From contig CM075101.1 in the NCBI GenBank assembly GCA_037576195.1, positions 23,684,001-23,748,000 on the forward strand: a stretch of DNA of 64,000 nucleotides, read 5' to 3'. This DNA is from Phytoseiulus persimilis (lineage: Eukaryota > Arthropoda > Arachnida > Mesostigmata > Phytoseiidae). The notes below the pieces were generated by a model. It was given only the letters and a program-made list of their open reading frames with translations, made no database searches and was not told the DNA's origin. Position numbers and translations under genes: made by a program. Below are positions 1 to 13,700 of this stretch, one piece after another (position 1 is the stretch's first letter; every line of letters begins with the position of its first letter).

Positions 1-1228
1 ACTATTTGTGGTTTGCCAGTTCTCGGCCGATTTCGTCCGCTGGTAGCCTAGGGGGACCTCAGCACCCAGCACTACGACCACACGACGATCGCACGTATGT
101 CGAAACCAGGCTCCACCTACCGGGAGCTCAATGTAGGTTATGGGTAACCCTGCGAACGAGCGGCTCGAATACCCTGCTTGAACGGTCGCTGACTGATTGT
201 GAGTAACTCAGCAGCCGATCCGCTTGCTGATTGTTTGACTGAATTTCCCCGGCCAGAGCTCCTCTCGTTGTTCTTCGATTCGATTCTGTCATTCATCAAT
301 TACAGAAGAGAGACAACGAAGGCACTCCAAGTGAAGATGTATCTGACGCATCTGCTCAAAACAGCCGATCGGCGCTAAAAGGACGAAGCGAATCGAACTC
401 GGGGAGCATGGAGGAACGGAGAGAGAGAATGAGGGAGAGAAAGCAAACAAACAGTCGTATCCGACATACAGACGTAAATGCTAACAAACAAATCAATTTC
501 GGAGGCCCTCATCTTCAACTAACCCCAGCAGGAGGAAGGATTTCTTTCTCTCAGTTAAACCTGCAGAGCTTGTCTAACGTGGCCGTTAGTAGCCGCCGTG
601 CTTCGTTCTCGTCTACTTTTCCCCTCCTCCTCTTTTTCATATTTCGTTTGTAATTTCAGATTCGATGCCTGGGCAGACGACAGTGAAGGCAGCTCAGCGC
701 TGGCTAGCTAGCCAGCTCGCCCAATGGGGTCTGGACGGCAGATGATAAATGTGAGACCAGGTTGATCTGCTTGCCTTGGGAGCCAATCGTAGCCGTTCTG
801 GCATCATCTCTGGCTGGATGGCTGACTGGCGTACTTGCCAGCAACAGCAGCAGTTGAACGCGTAGCAAACCACAAAATCGAAAGACGGACGGACGGACGG
901 ACCGATTGGCAGGCAGAGCCACCGACAAATATCTCCTCTCGTACGGCGAACAGCGATAGAGTCATCAAACATGGAGCGCGTGGATGACCAGAGCAGACTC
1001 ACGGGGCGAGATTAGGTATTTTCATCTGCTCACTGCGGGGGAGACTCGAAGGCGCGCGCGAGGGATGAACGAACGATCACACAGCGAATGAACAGTTATG
1101 GTAGAGGAGGGCAGCGTGATCTATGAATAGAATCATGGATCCAGGGGTGAATCCAGAGATTGATCGCGGCCGAGTTCAGTTGCACCAGCCGGAAAAATCC
1201 GAAAATGAGCCTGAAGGGAGAGGCTTAC
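1..1228 (-). other. Partial dead ringer intron (no exon seen)
   Basis: This is the 5' part of the intron that follows the ARID exon. No frame on either strand resembles the REKLES domain or another known family. Positions 884-903 hold a short GGAC tetranucleotide tract. Overlapping short ORFs are present on both strands without splice support. Confidence 0.6.
884..903 (+). repeat. GGAC tetranucleotide tract
   Basis: Four to five tandem GGAC units lie in the partial dead ringer intron. Confidence 0.8.
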
Positions 1229-1720
1229 CTGATGAACCTCCGAGAAAGTTGTGGTTGTTGTTGTTATTATTGTTATTGTTGTTGCTGCTGCTGTTGTTCA
1301 AGCTGTTATTGCTCCCGTTGAGGCCACCGTTCAGCTGAAGGAGACCACGGTGGGATACCAACGATAACGGGGGATTGTTCGGTGAGCGCACTTGCGACGA
1401 GGAAAGCATCTCGTTGAAGTGATTGTACGACGACCGGCGTCCTTCGCGGCGGTTTCCATCAATGGCTGCTTGAAGCTCGTCGGGGTGGCTCAGTTTCTCC
1501 TTGTCGCATTCATACGGGTAGAGATACTTCATGTATTGGGTGCGCAACGTGAAAGCTGCGGAGGTTATGCTCGACGGCAAATTGAGACCTTTGGTGATTT
1601 CTCTCCAGATTTTCTTATTGATCACTTCAACCAAACCTCCTCGAGCGACGACCAGTCGGTACAGCTCGTAGAGATCTAAGACTTGCTTCGCCATGATCGG
1701 GATTCGATTCACCGGCGTTC
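1229..1720 (-). CDS. dri: dead ringer exon: most of the ARID domain plus Asn-rich tail
   Basis: This 492-nt exon, phase 1 at both ends, follows the acceptor tttcttgcag and ends TCATCAG before GTAAGCC. It encodes TPVNRIPIMAKQVLDLYELY, the helix-turn-helix core, then RRLVVARGG-type text, VINKKIWREITKGLNLPSS, the TLRTQYMKYLYPYEC segment and the extended-ARID end AAIDGNRREGRRSSY. These are hallmark ARID3 sequences. The exon then runs into a low-complexity region (SLNNSS, then ten Asn in a row) and LGGSSG. Reading on past the donor meets a stop within 20 codons, which supports splicing there. The REKLES self-association domain expected downstream is not encoded anywhere between 1 and 1228. Confidence 0.94.
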
Positions 1721-4700
1721 CTGCAAGAAAAACAGATCCAGTTGAGAGCGATCGTCGAGTTTCAGCGTAAATCCACGACCATCAGCAACACTACTCTTCT
1801 AGAGTCGAGGAATTCCTTTTTCTGTCTCGCAGAGAACTGAATTTCTTGTTGACATTTTCCCGGGCTATCCGTCTTTCGTTTCCGAACGTTGAAAACCGGG
1901 CGATCGATGCTGTCTGACTTGTCACCCAGTGGCAAAAGGATGGAAGCTGTCGGGCCAAGGGTGCCAGCAGTGCAAGGCAAGCGTCTGCCGACGGATGTCA
2001 AAGTGGGACCGCATCAATCTAGTCTTGAGCGGCAGGCGCAATCTAAGTCTGATATTAATGCTATGTGTCATGAATGCTACCGGCAACGGAGCAACCCGTC
2101 AGGCTAGGTAGCAAGCGAGAGAGCGCTCTACATGTACCGCAGACCCGTCCATCGATAAACCTTGCTCTATATATAGCGAACTTGCTCGTATGGCATGCGA
2201 AGACGAGTGCTTCGAATGGGCGGGCTCAGAACCTCCGGATTCTGCCGCCGGAGTTTCGGGTTCCCGACGAACGTTTTCATCGTCGTTTCTCGCAGCTCGG
2301 ACTCCATTCAGTCCGCGTGAGGAAATTCATTCCTACACCCAGGATTGATTCCCCTCGCGAAAACAGTCGTAGGTGACGGGCGTTCGGTTAACCCCTAAGG
2401 AAGGCACTCCTGCTGCCGTCTCTGACGTTTTCCCGGATAGTTTCTTCGGCGTTTTCCCACCGTGGCAGCGAGTACTCTGCCAACAATACAAACACCTCCT
2501 CTTGCAACCTACAATGTAGCAGCGAAATGGTGGCAGTCGACTGTGTTTACTATTCAATTAGCCTCAGAGTCCCCCGACTTCCCATTCACCCCTGGGCGTC
2601 AGCGCCCGCGTATCTCGCTGTTGGTAAGACCCCGCGTTACCCCGCCCGCCTGGCTGCCTGCCCGCACGCTTGGCCTAAACCCCCTCCGCCCGCGCCCACC
2701 TTCAGGGTTTCAGAGCTAGTTCAGTTTGTAACTCGAGGCAGTTAGAGAGAAAATTAGCGGGAGATAAAGCGGGAGCACGCGGGCCAAACGCCGGGTGGGC
2801 GAGCTCGGGTGAGACAGTCGAGCTCCAAGGAGAAGGATTCGCTCCAAAAACAAGCCGTCGACATTTGCTCTGTTTGTGAAAATGTTTGTTCTCGTGCAAC
2901 TCGTTGTTCGTGCACTCTCAATTTCACTGCCGGTTGGCGAGCAAACTTTACCCGAAACAGCGCTTGCCTCGAGATGGTTATAACTAGTTTACGCCGCGCA
3001 CGCGAGCGAGCGAACGAACGAACCCACGAAAGACATGCCGGCTAGGCAATACAAGGGACGAGCAAGAACACAAAGAGAGGAATGAAGAGTTTCGGGAAGA
3101 AGTGAAAGACGACGCAGCAACAATCATTTGTTCTCCTCTCAATGCCCTCTCACTTGCTCTCCTGACTTTCCGTCGTTCTGAAGCTGCTGTCCCCTGACTT
3201 GCTGCGCGCAAGACTTCGGGGTCGACAAACGTACCAAGTTGACGAACGCCTTGTTTGAGTACGAATTCTATGGGGTGGGGGGGAGGCGGGCACGGTGACA
3301 AACAGATAGTTCTTTGCGATACTTTGACGCGGAGAACCCAATAACGAGGCGTCGGAGCTCTAAACCCGCATCGAGGAACTACGGATAGCTCCAAAAATCC
3401 TGAGCTTTCGATCGCCTTCGATCGAGGGTGAGGCGTTCACCAAAAAGCGCGGTTGGACCGACCTGCCGTCAGGCGAGCGGCAGAGGAGCGCACCGACAGA
3501 CAGACAGAAGAAAAGACAGGAAAGCAAATCTATCGAGAACGACGGAGCCATCGTAAAGTCTCAATGGAGCTGGGACATCGCCGCAGCGACAGCGATCAAT
3601 TGAGCACAGCTTTATTTTTTATACACTCCTCTTCCCGTTTTTTCCTCTTCAACAAGCATTACGAAGTCTGTCTCCTAAGCAGAAGGAGACAGACACACAA
3701 CGCCGCAGCCAACAGCGTGGACAACGTCAACGAAGAATAAGTTACGCACCGTCAGCACGCTGAGAATCGCTATCAGAACTGAACTTCGAGCTGAGTCCAA
3801 AGGCAAAGTCGAAGACACTTTCACAGCCAGCTAGCCATCTAGGTCCGAGTGGTGAGAGCGGTGGCGGCGGGAGCAGCGGCACTTGGAGGAGTACTATAAC
3901 GACTACGACGACGACTTCGACTCCTACGTCTGACGCTGCTCGTCCATTCACTCATTCAGGCAGAAGCTCATTCATCGAACCATTCAGGGAAAAATGCCTA
4001 AAAAATGCGTTTTCGACTACTATCATTCAGAGGAGAATATCCATCGAACGAACCACCCAGGTTCCACGGCGATTGCCGATCCGAGAAGTCGCTGCCCGAC
4101 GAAATGCTGGGATTCGATGTAGTTATAGACGAGTCGTGTCGTGAGACCCCTGAGCCACTCGAGCTTGCCCTAAAAGCTGAACGGGGCTGATGGTTCCGAT
4201 GATGACGACCGCCATCGCCTCAATACCGATCTGGTTGGAATACAGCCTCTCACCAAGTTGAAGCTTTATTGGAGTTGAAGAGCTCCCTCCAACAATCCCT
4301 CGGGCAGGGCATCTCGGCCTGCCGCTCCAGACTGGACAGGTGTCGGCTCCGGAGAGATTCCAATTCGAGCAGACCGAGCGTTCGATGACGAGTCTGAGGC
4401 GAAGCTGCTGTCCCGCCTATTGTATGGCCTGGGAGCGATGCGGCAGACCGGACTGAATGAACATCAACCCAACTGAACAGAACGTCGATCCCCACCAGAA
4501 AACTTTTACGGTCGCATTGACTTTCGTGACCTTCCGAGCCGTTCCAATCGCCAGCGAAATTCAATCAGCCGAACCGACGCGACAGCGAGCGGGATTTTGA
4601 CAGACTTCCACCACCAGCCGTAATAGAGGAGTATTTACTTTATTGCCTTCATGAACTCTTAGTTCATTCCATTCTTCGTCCTCTTCTGATGTGGAAGATT

Positions 4701-7700
4701 GTTGTGGCTCAACACAACCCCCCCTGAACTTCTCAGACGCAGAGCAGTTCAATCGGACTAGTCCGGGAAAACGGCGTTCAACGCGTCGACCGACATATAT
4801 GACTGCTCATGCATACCATATCCTCTCTACTCCGAACCACGCGCTTGTGTCATATGTAGGCTTTCCAAAAACTTAGCGCTCATTCGATCAAGCCCGTTTG
4901 TCCGGCAGTGCAACTTCTCCTCAGAGTTCCACAGTAAGAGGGAGGTAAGACCACGAGCCCGTTGGTTTCACTGAGATCTGCTCAAGGTTTGGTGGCTCGA
5001 AATGAATGCCAAAAAGTGGACAGCCTTGCCTCGGGTCGTGTCGACCTCACACCCGTCCTGCGATTCCGTCTTCAACAATCCCTGATTTCACGATCGCTCT
5101 CCGTCTCCGGGATTCAACTATGAAGAAAGATATTACCCTCGCAGCGTCACGGCAGATGAAATCGAATCGATCCCCCTCTGGGAGGCATTGCTCAATGATG
5201 GGGCACTGATTTCGGAGGATCCCCGAATTGATTTTAAAAAACAGCGCTGGATTTCTTAGAAGTCCTCAGGTTTGTCCCCACGTACCAGGGGATGGATCGC
5301 CAAGCGGGCAAGCGAATAGAATTTTCGATAGATTGATCGCTCACGTAGGACCTCAAGACAGGAGGATGAGATCGAACCCACGCCGGGGCGACGTCGTGCC
5401 GCGCGGCCTATGATCGAATGGATTGAGGAATAGTTCGAATTCAGGTCCAAGTTGGATGCTCGTGCTCGAAATCGAGGTAACGGAGGAGCGTACGTCGAGG
5501 ACCACGGCCCACTGTGTGGATTCACGTCCACGAATCGTCCTTGAAAGCCCTTCCCGGCCGACCGCCGGGGATCGAGGGGGATCGCAGAGGGAGCATGAGG
5601 AGGCACCAGCGAGAGCGTGTTCTGTCGTTGCTCCAATAAATGGCGAGGAGGAGGAGGAGGGGGGAAGCGAGAAAAGGAGGCGGAAGCGGCTCATTAGCGC
5701 GTCAGCATCGCGACCATCCTTTGATGCCGCGTCGATGTTAACAAGGAACCGCAATACATGCATCAGAGCCTGAGTCAATGAGTTAATAGGGTTCCCGAAC
5801 GCGCATATGAGCACGCAAAACGAGACCAGACACGATGGTTCTATTAAAGGTTCCGACAAAAAATGCGCATTCATCGTTTTTCTCTCGAGACTCGGGCGTG
5901 CTGAAAGCTTCGCTCTCCTCGCGAAGTCGTCAGATCTCAGCGATATCGAGCAGCCCCGAGCTTTCCCTCTGACGGGAAATATCCATCCGAAGCTTCCGCG
6001 ACTCCGAACCGAATTGGATGTTCTCATCGGATTGGGGGATTCCAAACTCTTCCCGCCCGAGGCATGGCCTGGAGTGAATCAAGGGTGAAGCTCAGAGCGG
6101 TCACAGCTTTGCCGCGTAGCTTTGACAGAAACTGCTTCACCGCTGAAGAGAGCACTTCTGGGACGAGAGGCTCACGGCTCAGGCCCGCAGATCCTCTGGC
6201 GAATCGATGACGGCAATGAATCATACCTGATGAATGCCCAGGATGAAACGATGTCAAAGTGTAGTGCGCGTAGATTCCATATTCTCAAAACAAGGTTCTG
6301 AGTGGTAGGCCTCCCTGCTTAGGTTCGCTGGCTGCCTCTCTTCATCCGCCCGTCTTTTCCTCCCGTTGACGACGGGCGCAGAGGAGGCGCCATATCACAC
6401 CTCTTAAATCACTTTATATTTAGATCTCTCCCGCCTTCGATGCTTCTACTTCTTCTTCCTCTCTCCGCCGGATCTGAATGTGGCCAACCAAGCAACCGGT
6501 CGGTCGGCCGGCCGGCCGGCCGGCCAGTGGGTTGGTTGGTCCGCCGGCAGGCACACCGCCCGCCCGCCCGCGTGACTGCTCACTGGAAGCTGGTTGTCGG
6601 CTGCGACGTTTCTCTTGCGCCTTCTAGGCGGCCTTCTTTGGCCACAAGAGAAGGAGATTTAGGCTGATTCACTCCGAATCTCTGCTCGGCCGAGCGCCGA
6701 CGACAATACACAGCAGCCACCACAACCCCTACAAAGAGGAGTTAAACGGGATCAGGAAGGTATGACGCACTCTGAGCGCGATGTGCCACTCCTCGTCTTC
6801 TATTCTTTCCTCTTTTTTCTTTCTTGTCTTTTCATTCGGAAAGAAGAACTCCCGTTAGACCTACTTGACGCCTCCTTACACAGTGATTGAGTAGATTTAG
6901 AGGGCTAGAACAGAAAGCGAGTGTCACCGGAGGTCCTGAGGTGAAGGACCCTCCAACCTGGCAGGATGAGGGCCGCCTATAGCGAGAAACAACTCAGCGT
7001 TGGAGAAATAACATTATGTGTGCTCTCATAGCAAGACTCTGTGACTCGGCACAGGTAGCAACTGAGGCGGCTTAGGTGGCGGCGGCGGTGGCGCAACAGC
7101 CAGATTCGATCGGGTTCCCGATGCGCGGGACCACCACAGCGATGGGAGAAGGGCGGGCAAACCGCTCTGACTTTTTATTCTCATGATGATGGTGCTCTAC
7201 TCACTGAACCTTTCTTGACATTCCCAATATGAGATATCGCCGTCCCCAGGTCCCGTATTTCACGCTCGTTGGGAACCTCCAACGTCTTCAACTCGACTCA
7301 AGGTGCGAGAAGATCGAATTCGATCTCAATTATTTGTTCGCTCATTCAATCATCACGGCTTCGTCGGACGGAGGCATCTCTCAGTATCTGAGGAGTCGTG
7401 AAACCATTGAGCCCAGAATCATGATCCAGCTCGAGAGCGTCGCAGGATCTCCAGGCCAGAAAAGTTGGATGACGTTCATTGAGTTCCGAGCTCTAAGTTC
7501 AGGTATAGGGCCGGCTCGTAACCAGAGAAAGCCTATCATGGCCTATCGCCGTCTATGGGCTATAGAGCGTTGTGTGTACAACGAGCTGTGACACTGTGCC
7601 TGGAGAAATGTTATTAATCTTCGGCGTGTTTGGTCTGTGGACGGCTGCGGCGACGCTAGATGGATAGAAACAAACTCAGTCAGTCAGCCAGGCAGGCAGG

Positions 7701-10700
7701 CCTCCTTTCCGGGCGAGAAACAACCAGGCGGAGAGAAGACACGCTGCTTTGCTACCTTAGTTCTACCTTTCGGAACAAGACTCTCGTCTCTCCTCGAACT
7801 ATAAGCCATAGACGCACTCCAGCATAGACACCAGGTATGAGCGGCGAATGAGAGCGGACCGCTCTCCCGCCCACGATTTCCGCGGAAATTCGCGCAGCGA
7901 GCAGTGTGAATACGCGCTCGCGGTGGCTGCGATTATGACGCTGGTATCAAAGGGAAAAGCGTCTCGAGATTCTCTCGCGTTGCCGGTCCGATGACTCATT
8001 CGTTTCGCCCGTTTCTTACCCTGACCCTCAGAATTGCGCTCGAGGAGCGCTACCATCCACCGGTTGTGCAGAAGTGGTGGGGTGGGACAGCGATTGAATG
8101 GTGGGTCGCGAGAATGAACAGGATGTAGCGATGGTCCCGGGATCGATCATGCTTTCCTAGCCATCTCGGTCGCGAGATCTGATCATACGAGGCGGTCGAG
8201 ATTTGCACCTGAGGCGCGGTTGGAACGACCTCTTGTTGCGTTGGGCTCGACCGAAACGAAACCCGCACAGCCCAACACGAGGATTTTCCGGTGTCGGTGG
8301 CATCAAGTTCGTCAAGTCCAGCACGGAGGATCCCGACACTTCAATGCTGATCAATCCTCACGCCTCAGCGCAGTTGATACGGGAACCTCTCGGGTTGTAT
8401 CGATTCGCGGAGCCGCGTGTGAATCGAGCACCGAGCAGAAGCTTTGAAGACGGAGCGGACAAAGTTGTAGCCAGCTCAGGTGTAACGGTAGCCGAAAGAA
8501 CGGAGGGAAAAACTCCTCTTCCAAGTGTAACATCTGCAAAGCGGTGACATAGTGTCCCGTCGACCGGGCTTTAATCATTGACCTGGGCGGCCGCGGCCGG
8601 AGCAGAAGCCGAAAAGCTCAGTGAGCGGAATATTATTATGAATTCAGAATTCGACGTCAAACGACAATTGACGTCTGGGCAGTGTTCTTCGTCGGCGGAG
8701 GTTCGGCAGTTCGGACGTTCAACGAACGTTCATTCGTCGTTGTTGTTGTCTGCAGCCGCCAATGAAACATAACAAAGAGAAGTCTGATCCCTTTATCGTG
8801 GCTAGTGAAGCGATTCGTTTGCCGGCCAACCTGATCGCCCGTTTCGTCGCTGGCCGCCAACTGTCGGCGACCGGCAGGTCTACTGCCAATAGAAAAAAAA
8901 ATCGAACAGCAACAGTCAAACTTTCGAGCAGCGGTATTCAGATGCAAATCAATGCTGCAGCACAAATCTATAATTGCTGCTCTCATTAAAACGTCTCAAC
9001 GCGTTCTGTTCGATCCCACAAGGAGCTTGTTCCAATTGAAAGTCTCGCTCGACGGTCGTCGCTCGATGAACGGCAAACGGACAGATAGATGCGCTCCTGA
9101 ATAGATGGACTGATGGATGGACGAAGAAAAGATGAGAGAATGGAATAATAAATGCTTTTCGCTCGCCTTTCATTGTATGGCTGTCTCCGTTTTAGAGCGG
9201 CACTTTACTTCATTTTAATTTTTCCATCACCGGCAATCGGCTGCAGCGACTCAGGCATAGCAACTCGACTGAGGAAAAGTGAGTATTAGGCGCGCGACCA
9301 ATTGCCGAACCCAACTATTCAAAGGGTCAATGTTCCTAATGGTTGCGACGCGTATTCCTCTTGTCTCGCCAACGGCAAACGATTTTCGAGAATATGTATC
9401 TGTCTGGCGTCTAATTTGAAGCTGCGAGAGCTATTTCCAAGTGCGTGCGATCGTCAGGTATGGAAATCGTGGCAATTGGTCGATCTGGCACCGGCTGGTC
9501 ACGCGGTGGAACCGATTGTCCTATGGGGGGCCTGCGATCGAGCCATGTGGTGACTTTTTGTTCTTTTTTTTTTCTTACAGAGCAGGTTGAAGCTCATTGA
9601 AGTCTATCGCTGTAGTGAGCGGATCAAATGTTTGCCTAATATTCGCTGAGCCAGTCGATTTCGTTGATCGCTAGTAAGTTCTGAACGACATCGTGGTCTC
9701 CGCGGGTTGATGTGGCTCGACAAGAGTTGACGCAACCTGTTCCCACCCTAGGAGCTCGAAATAGCATGGCAATATTGCGCTGTTCGAACTCGAAAGACGA
9801 CTTCGAGGGAGAGTTTGGTGCATCCGGAGGATCGAAATATTATTCTCGCTCTCGTCCACCGCGGCCCGCGCTCAAGAATACAAATCTGTCAACGTTTTGA
9901 GGCTCTTATTGGCCTCGAACCCAGACGAAGTTCGGCCTCAGCAAACTTAGTCGCGGAGAAAGGCGATGCCGTCGGTTGTGTTGTGGTGGAAGAAAACTGC
10001 CGTTCGACCTACACAGGGCACGTAGTACAACGAGGTTGAGCCCTGCGAGGTGTGGATATGAGCTCTATTGTGGGCTTGACACGACCGGTCACCGAGAGCC
10101 GGGATCGAAAGAGCTATGGAAGAAGTGGCGACAAGGAGTCTGAGTGGGAGATCTCAACACTGGGATGAAATAACCAGTCCGAGATCTGACACCATAAGAG
10201 AGACGTCAAGAAAGCGAACCAAGAAGCCAGATCTGCGGATTTCGATTCGCCCGACTTCAGAACCACGTTGCGTAACGATCACAATTCGTGGTCCTGAGCA
10301 ATGCGTACGATTTCAGTGGCTGAGAGGAATCAAAAGCGGCAGATGTATTCGCCGAACAAATCGTCGGCAGCTGTTTTAGGGTTTGAGATCTGAAGCGAAC
10401 GCTTTACTCGATGGGTGAGCCCTTCAATTAATGATCTATGGCGCATCCGAACGTTTCGGCCGGAATGTATACAACCGTAGAATTGAAAGCGGGCAGGGAG
10501 CCCCTGACGGGACCCGATAACAAGCTACTCAACAATCGTTTGCTACGGCGGTGGAATGATGGAATCACATCTCGGCGGATCTGAGGAGCTTAGTTTCGAA
10601 ACAGGGGCTTCGGACTTATAGACATGTGCAACGAATTCCGCTGAATGATCCAGATGAACCGCATCTACTCAACACGCATCCAAAAGACGCCATTCAGATC

Positions 10701-13700
10701 CGGGGCATTACAGGGAGAAGTCGAAGTGAGATATCCGAACAGAAAATGACAACCGAATACAGCAAAAAATTGAACAAATAGAAGCAAGACGACGCCGATA
10801 GAGACGTCGGAGCGCCGGGCAGGGAGCAAACGGCTCCCGAGATGTCTCAATACAGAGAAGAAAAAGATAAAATCACCAACAGCGCTCGCAACCCAATATG
10901 AAAAAAAACACACACACACGGTCACAGGTACACATCGTGGAGCGCCAGCCGAAGCATCGATGATGCCGTCTCCGTAGAGAAAAGTCAAGACGAGAAAAAT
11001 GGCTGGATGCTGTTCGCGATTCCTTCAACATGGTGTCATGATGAGGAATCACTCATTTTTCTTTTTTGTGCCAAGACGCCAGACGAACGGGCGGACGTAC
11101 AGCGGCATCCAACAACGACATCAACACGCAGAACAAATCGAATTCGTTAGGAACGTCTTTTCTCTCTTCTGTTTGCTGTATCTCAATTTAAACTTACGAA
11201 AACGAGAGAAAAAACACACCGCATCACTTCTCATCGCTGTCTGTCGATCGATTCGACAATCGGGAGACCTGACGGTCACTGTCAGGACGAGGAAGTCTTT
11301 CGAGCGCGCTGAACGATTGGGTCTATATAGATGAGGTTAAACATGAATCAATGAGTAAACGGATCGGTCGATTCATCCTATCCATCGTGACTCAGCACCA
11401 CCCTTGGCTCAGATTTTTCAGAAAAAGGTTCATCCCCAACGTTACTGACATTACAATCCGATTTCCCATCATTCTTTAACGGGGTCTGACAGAGCACTGA
11501 CTCGTAATCGAATAATTGAACACAATAATTCTTCGATCATTGTGCCAGAGCCTTTTTCCTGCCGAACACACCCTCGCTGTCCGACCATCAGAAACTTCCG
11601 TTTTTCTGTTCTTTCATCCATTTGCTTTGCAATTTATAATGGTCGCTTCAGAAATTTGTTGTTCGCGAAAGCAAGAGCTGCGTTCGCAGATTGAAACGCG
11701 AAGGAAAGCGCTCCAGATAAATTATCCCTCCATTCCATCCGATCAGAAATCCGTGTCGAGATTTCCTATACGGCCTGCCTCCCTCCGGAGCCACATGAGC
11801 CATAGTTCACGGCACTTATTATCTCTAACGTCTTCTTCAAATACTCTCCGGAGAGATCCCAGAGTGAACGCTCCCAAATAATCTCAACGGCATGTTCCAG
11901 ATCAAAGCCCCATTTCGGAGTTCCAAGTCATCCATTTTTAATCATCGCGTTTTCAGTTTCCGGTATGCAAAGACTGTCTCCAGAAGGCAGCCTCAAACAC
12001 GGCTGGAGACGAACACGGAAAGTCTTCGCACTGAAGTCAGCGGTCATTGAGAGTTCAAACCCTTCGGAAGCTTTCCAGATTGTCGGCAGGCAGTTATATC
12101 TTGTAAGGAATAGGCAATGGAAGGAAAAAGAAGAAGCTTTGTCTCGCAGCGCACTTACCTCGCTTCTGCATAAATGCAAATAAATCATCAAGAAACTCCT
12201 TTCTTTTTGGGTCATCGCTGAGTTCGTATAACTGAAAGCGAAATGAAGAGCTTTTAGCCATCCGAATTGTGGTGTGGCCCGTGATCCACGAGAGTTTTCC
12301 TGCTCCATCCGTTCCACAATTTTCCCCGACATTAGTTTCACTAGACCATGGAAAACTTGATAATGAAGCTTGAAACTAGATCTTCGAGTCTGGAATTTGT
12401 GGAGAGTGGATCGCCGAAAACCCTTATTCGAGTTCGCCCTGAACACCACCGAAACATCACCATAGTATGTCCCGATCCGAGGTGACTCTAGTAGCAGCAG
12501 CGGCACTGGCGGCACTAGCAGCGGCGGCGGAAGAATGAAGATGCCAACACTGGCAGGTAGCTTGACTCCTCCCTTCGCTTCGTTGGCTCGTCCGTCCGCT
12601 CGCTCGGCCGTCGTCGGTTCGATATCTTCATAATAAGCCTCACTGGACGGCACGATTTGGTCTTCGATTTTCGAATGGCGCCCGCCGGCCAAAAATTTTG
12701 GCCGGGTGCGACTTCAAAGTACGGTATACGGCGATTTCTGAAGTTTGCGGTCGGCGACGGCCAAGGGCGGACCCGGAGCACAAAGTATTCTAGGGTTGTA
12801 AAATTTCAGGGGGCTTAACGCCGCCGCCGCCGCTGCTGTGACCGAACTGAACCGAAGTGAACATTACATTACATACACACATACATAGCTATCTCGCCAG
12901 GCGCCAGCTTTGCCCGGAGGGCTCCGTCTGTCTCAGTGTGGACAGCAGAACAACAATTTTATATTTGAGTTTATTGGCTAAGGAGGACGAGGAGGTCGAT
13001 GAGAAGTAAGCGCCGCATCAGAACAACGAAAGGCATTACCGGCAGAAGGAGCAGGAGGAGGAGGAGAACAGGGAGGAATCCGAGGTGTGGTCTTCGTCAT
13101 CTTACGACAGGTGCCGAGAGGCCCGAAAGACAAAATCATAAAACTGCAGCAATATGCTCTCATTCGTTTGGGGATTTTCAGAAGCTTTCAAGAGCCGAAA
13201 TAAAAAAAAATCACTTTGAGCGAAATTCAGCGGAGCCGACCGCAGAATGTACACAGCACCCCACGGCATGGCCATGATTCTCGCGCGCCGTTCCTCCTTG
13301 CGCGATCGGAGTTTCTGGACGCTTCGTCCGCCCGCTACCCACAGCTCCCTTCCTGACTCGATGGGAGCATTTCTCGAAACGACAAACACGTCGGTTTGAC
13401 CGAATTATTTGACCGGCCACAACGGCTCCTGGCTCACAAGATGGATTCACACTCAACTCCAACGGCCGACCACTGGTCGAAGCGAGAAGAGCGGGAAAAT
13501 TGAGTCAAAGAAGCAAATGTTAAGCTCTCCATCCGAGAAGCGATGATCCCTCATCCTCTGGAAACGCTTTCTGCCCCGAGATGCGTGCCTGTTCCGTAAT
13601 CAAGTCATGTCGTCTCTGAAGTCAACGATCATGAAACGATGCTGACTGTAATGTGGACGGCTTCACCCTGGCCGAACACCGGTCGGAATGAACGCCACTT

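Larger units (their letters stand above)
1721..12158 (-). other. Dead ringer intron of about 10.4 kb splitting the ARID
   Basis: This intron joins the GTAAGT donor after 12159 to the CTTGCAG acceptor before 1720. I saw no exon with recognisable protein similarity in it. It contains short ORFs on both strands (for example 5353-6045 minus and 7229-7591 plus) that look like nothing I know. A CCGG/GGCC tract lies at 6496-6526 and a CA tract at 10908-10919. Regulatory elements of the host gene are plausible but cannot be read directly. Confidence 0.7.

Noticed and set aside
11928-12692. 254-codon minus-strand ORF spanning the dead ringer ARID exon
   Set aside because: It reads the exon in the wrong frame. 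The correct frame, bounded by splice sites, gives the conserved ARID start.
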